This document shows positions 61,465 to 64,000 of a stretch of DNA of 64,000 nt, one piece after another. This stretch comes from Labrenzia sp. VG12 (GTDB taxonomy: Bacteria; Pseudomonadota; Alphaproteobacteria; Rhizobiales; Stappiaceae), in NCBI RefSeq assembly GCF_002237595.1, contig NZ_CP022529.1, forward strand, positions 4,278,001 through 4,342,000, read 5' to 3'. The position numbers were made by a program, and so were the translations under genes. Within the stretch, counting starts at the first letter, position 1, and each line of letters begins with the position of its first letter. Below the pieces are notes generated by a model that did no database searches, was not told the DNA's origin, and saw nothing but the letters and a program-made list of their open reading frames with translations.

Positions 61465-63021
61465 CTAGTCGATCGACTTCAAGGTATCGGCAACGGAAAA
61501 GCGGGCAAAGGCCCACAGGATCGCCAGGCAGACCGCAAACAGCATGGGAGCTGCAAAAAGGGGCACCAGGGCAGCACCGCCGCACAGTCCTGCTAAAAGC
61601 CAGAGACCGGTCAGAAGGCGGCGGGCATGCACGGCCAGGAGCGTGCGGCGCATGGCAAGAGCCTTCAGGGCCGGGAAGGCGCCGATATCGTCCGTGTCGC
61701 TGACTGCAATCGGGGCGGGCCGGTCGCGGTCGCTTGATCCGGCTTCCTGGCCCTCGCGCAGTTCGAGCGACAACCTGTCCTCCGAGAGCGACAGGATCAG
61801 CGGGGCGCCCCCGGGAAAGATCCGGGCCGCAGCCTGTTGCGCGGTTTCACCGGGCTCGGGGTCATCGAGATGTTCCAGGCCAAGCAAGCCGGCTAGGGCC
61901 TCGCGGGTTTTCGGGCTGTCGCCGCTGAACAGCCAGGGGATGAGGCCCTCCCGGCGCAAGGCCATGCCTGCGACGCCGGCGTCCTGTCTCAATGTGCCTT
62001 CCAGCCCCAGAACACCGACGACGCGCCCGCCGACCGCGACGCGAAGAGCGGTCTTGCCGTCGGCTTCCAGGGACCGGGCAATGGCATCTGCGGTGAAACT
62101 GTCGATCTTGAGCCGCTTCAGGAGGTCGGTGGTGCCGATCACGACGGTCTGCCCTCCCAGGAGAGCGACGACACCGAGGCCTGGGGCCGGTTCGAAGCGG
62201 TCCGGGTGTTTCAAGGCCACGTGCCATTGCTCGGCAAGCTGGCGCAGGGCCTGTGCCACCGGGTGACTGCTTTGCGCCTCTGCAGAGGCGGCAACCGCAA
62301 GCAGGGTCCGCGGTTCATTGTTGAAAGCCATGACGTTGGTGACGATCAGATCCGGTCCGGACATGACCGCCATCTTGTCGATCAGAATGTCGCGTGCGCG
62401 CGCGATCTTGCTGAAGGCGCCAGGTTCAAGAACGCGGGTGCCGGCATTGAGGGCGGCCTGGTGGAAAACCTTGTCGGCGAAGGCATTGATGCCGTCGATC
62501 AGATGCGGCCAGGACAGAAGGAGGGTTGCCGCAAGGATGGCGGGCGCATGCATCGGGCCTGCAAGACCCCACCAGAGCGATGCACCGGCAACGGCAAGCA
62601 GGAGTGAGTAAGTGGCCTCACGCAGGCCGCTGTGGTCGCCGCGAGGCGGCAGGATGGCAACGCCATAGGCGCGCAGAACCATCAAGAAGGCGGCGGCAAG
62701 GGCGAGAGAGCCTGATGTGTCCACGGGAAGTCCTCCCTGCTGGATCAGGAAGGCGCTTGCCAGCAGGACAGCGCTCACGGCTGCCGTGAAAAGCGTGAGG
62801 GAGCGCCCGATTTCGGAATTCAGGGAAAAGGAAAGGGACAAAAGCGCAAAAATCGCGGCGAACATGCTGAAAATCAGGGCACTGTGCGTGCCGAACACCA
62901 TCAACCTGGACTGCCCGGCAATCACTCCCTCACCGTGAACGAGGCAGGCGAACGCCAGGAATGCGGTGGCAAATCCCAAGGATAGAATCCAAGTCATTGA
63001 ATTTATGCGATTTGTCGGCAT
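61465..63021 (-). CDS. P-type ATPase-like membrane protein with degenerate active site (pseudo-ATPase)
   Basis: Membrane protein of 518 residues that looks like a truncated, heavy-metal-type P-type ATPase. N-terminal about 190 residues hold six hydrophobic helices. Then ILIDKMAVMSGPDLIVTNVM occupies the place of the DKTGTLT phosphorylation site: the Asp215-Lys216 pair stays but Thr-Gly-Thr is replaced by Met-Ala-Val. The N-domain mark SHPVAQAL, the strand GVVALLGGQTVVIGTTDLL and the TGD-like LFSGDSPKTREALAGLLGL are present. The GDGxND hinge is absent; the chain instead ends in SLSEDRLSLELREG, a linker and two more helices. No CPC-type metal site is visible in the helices. The start ATG 63021 has a poor Shine-Dalgarno. 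Confidence 0.78.
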   Translation of the reverse strand: MPTNRINSMTWILSLGFATAFLAFACLVHGEGVIAGQSRLMVFGTHSALIFSMFAAIFALLSLSFSLNSEIGRSLTLFTAAVSAVLLASAFLIQQGGLPVDTSGSLALAAAFLMVLRAYGVAILPPRGDHSGLREATYSLLLAVAGASLWWGLAGPMHAPAILAATLLLSWPHLIDGINAFADKVFHQAALNAGTRVLEPGAFSKIARARDILIDKMAVMSGPDLIVTNVMAFNNEPRTLLAVAASAEAQSSHPVAQALRQLAEQWHVALKHPDRFEPAPGLGVVALLGGQTVVIGTTDLLKRLKIDSFTADAIARSLEADGKTALRVAVGGRVVGVLGLEGTLRQDAGVAGMALRREGLIPWLFSGDSPKTREALAGLLGLEHLDDPEPGETAQQAAARIFPGGAPLILSLSEDRLSLELREGQEAGSSDRDRPAPIAVSDTDDIGAFPALKALAMRRTLLAVHARRLLTGLWLLAGLCGGAALVPLFAAPMLFAVCLAILWAFARFSVADTLKSID

Positions 63022-63347
63022 GGCCGTGTGTCTTTCGTGACGGGCGAACGGATTTGGGCTGTTTGGGCGGCGGACAAGAGACACATTCAGGGCGCCCGGG
63101 AGACCGCTAAAAAATGCGGGAGCCCGAGTGCTCAGGCAATGCCGCTTTGTTCCCCAAACAGGCAGATTGCCTCGTTCACGGGCGCAAGCCTGCCATTTCT
63201 GCCGAGCATTTGTGCGAGGCAATGCTTGCCGCAAGATGAAGCTGACGTAGAATTAGTTCGAAGGAATTTGAGAAGACCCGATGTATTTAAGGGTCATGCA
63301 ATGGTTGTCTGAGTAAGCAACCTTATTTTTGGGTGTGGTATATTCGC

Positions 63348-63375
63348 GGGAGGGCTGTTGGGCCCTCCCTTTTTT
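63348..63375 (+). terminator. Strong orphan intrinsic terminator
   Basis: GGGAGGGC (63348-63355) / GCCCTCCC (63362-63369) with a 6-nt loop and six T. No + strand gene precedes it within the window. Confidence 0.8.
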
Positions 63376-63622
63376 ACGGAAAAAGACTCTTGCTGCCACA
63401 GTCAGGTAAGGAAATACAGATTAACACTTCATTAGGAAGTTAATCGTTCCCAACCGGAACTAAGCTTAACTGTCCGAAAAAACCGAGAGGGTCGGGGCCC
63501 GGCAAAAACTGCCCGGTGTGGACTGGTTTGTGGTTACCGGTGGGCACTGCTGAAGGAATCAGGGAGGGTCAGGGAGTCAAGACCGCGACTCGCCCGAATC
63601 TGAAAAAAGACTCAATTCCAGA

Positions 63623-63654
63623 GGCTTGGCCGGTGCAGATGCACCGGCCAAGCC
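63623..63654 (-). terminator. Long hairpin after the peptide ABC ATPase gene
   Basis: Perfect 15-bp inverted repeat GGCTTGGCCGGTGCA / TGCACCGGCCAAGCC, 20 bp past the stop of the minus-strand gene, with TCTTTTTT 17 nt further on. A probable terminator. Confidence 0.7.
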
Positions 63655-63673
63655 GGCTTCCGATCTTTGGCTG

Positions 63674-64000
63674 TCAGGTGCCAGGCTGCTCCACGGCATC
63701 CAGGTTGGCGGTCGACAACAGGTCCAGTGACGGCATCAGGGACAGCAATTCACGCGTATAGGCGTGTTGCGGTGCCTCGAACAGCTGGTCGCAGTCTGAG
63801 ACTTCGCAAAGCTCACCATTGCGCATGACGCCGATGCGGTTGCACATCTGCCGGATCACTGCGAGATCGTGGCTGATGAACAGCATGGTCAGGCCGAGCT
63901 CCTCCTGAAGGTCCTTCAGGAGGTTCAGGATCTGGGCCTGGATCGACACATCGAGCGCGGAGGTCGGTTCGTCGCAGATCAGGAACCGGGGCCGTGTCGC
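63674..64000 (-). CDS. ABC transporter ATP-binding protein, oligopeptide/dipeptide type (partial)
   Basis: C-terminal part of a DppD/OppD/OppF-type ATPase; the rest lies beyond the window. The first in-window residues (ATRPRFLICDEPTSALDVS) are the Walker B region, followed by the switch His in LFISHDLAVIRQMCNRIGVM and HAYTRELLSLMP, the usual peptide-transporter C-terminal motif. 108 codons are present here, and the frame is open to the window edge. It probably works in an operon to the right of the window. A long hairpin follows the stop. Confidence 0.92.
   Translation of the reverse strand, partial: ATRPRFLICDEPTSALDVSIQAQILNLLKDLQEELGLTMLFISHDLAVIRQMCNRIGVMRNGELCEVSDCDQLFEAPQHAYTRELLSLMPSLDLLSTANLDAVEQPGT

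Larger units (their letters stand above)
63022..63673. other. Long intergenic stretch with orphan hairpins
   Basis: 650 bp without a credible protein. A + strand frame of 94 codons at 63028-63312 has no Shine-Dalgarno and no recognised motif. Hairpin GGTTG/CAACC (63303-63322) followed by TTATTTTT, then a strong hairpin and T-run at 63348-63375, lie on the + strand downstream of no gene, so a small transcript starting somewhere after 63100 is possible. The 63240-63300 part is AT-richer. Confidence 0.5.

Noticed and set aside
63028..63312. 94-codon + strand frame next to the pseudo-ATPase
   Set aside because: No Shine-Dalgarno or motif; it overlaps the likely promoter of the minus-strand gene.

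Overview
The window is high-GC alphaproteobacterial chromosome. The best guess is a marine member of the Hyphomicrobiales near Stappiaceae (Roseibium/Labrenzia/Stappia). This rests on protein character and on gene neighbourhoods recalled as common in that order (hrcA divergent from rph-rdgB-hemW; fxsA divergent from a Tim44-like gene, mltA and smr; glnD-murJ-trpS). No search was run, so the genus is an inference. Genes are densely packed on both strands. I see no rRNA, tRNA, CRISPR array, prophage or insertion sequence.

Layout. 1-4.8 kb: a partial sugar-type binding protein, a membrane LytTR regulator, a secreted Ntn amide hydrolase, a Tat-exported cyclase and a GNAT acetyltransferase that may start at CTG. 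4.8-18.6 kb: housekeeping genes polA, a membrane acyltransferase, fxsA, tim44-like, mltA, smr, an XRE regulator, glnD, murJ and trpS. 18.8-29.8 kb, all on the minus strand: dctPQM (TRAP dicarboxylate transporter), an ECF41 sigma factor with its carboxymuconolactone-decarboxylase partner, dctD, dctB and modCBA. The sequence shows a near-perfect sigma54 -24/-12 promoter and a DctD-type palindrome upstream of dctP, and a promoter upstream of the decarboxylase gene that fits the ECF41 consensus. These two control systems therefore lie interleaved.

29.9-43.9 kb: accessory metabolism. It holds a GNAT, DUF1203, a PPOX flavoprotein, a PEP-mutase-like lyase, an AEC carrier, rsgA, two divergent citrate-synthase-family genes (one fused to a DNA-binding HTH), a TerB/YebE-like protein, two unknowns, an Lrp regulator divergent from hpd, a candidate structured small RNA with a strong terminator, gshB, a dispersed palindromic repeat and a MoeB/ThiF-like adenylyltransferase. 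44-51 kb: hrcA, rph, rdgB, hemW, a PHA depolymerase with an unusual C-terminal helix-hairpin-helix domain, a glycosyltransferase and DUF2852. 51-64 kb: a YgjP-type metallopeptidase, a small secreted Cys protein, a PBP1A, an OlsB-like acyltransferase, a hybrid histidine kinase, an SCP2 protein, a pentonate-type dehydratase, a membrane protein that looks like a catalytically dead P-type ATPase, and the partial ATPase of a peptide ABC transporter.

The most unusual items are the degenerate P-type ATPase (61465-63021), the HTH-citrate synthase/citrate synthase pair with palindromes between them, the orphan structured RNA (41735-41847), the ECF41 and sigma54 promoters readable by eye, the depolymerase-HhH fusion, and the GNAT gene with no ordinary start codon.
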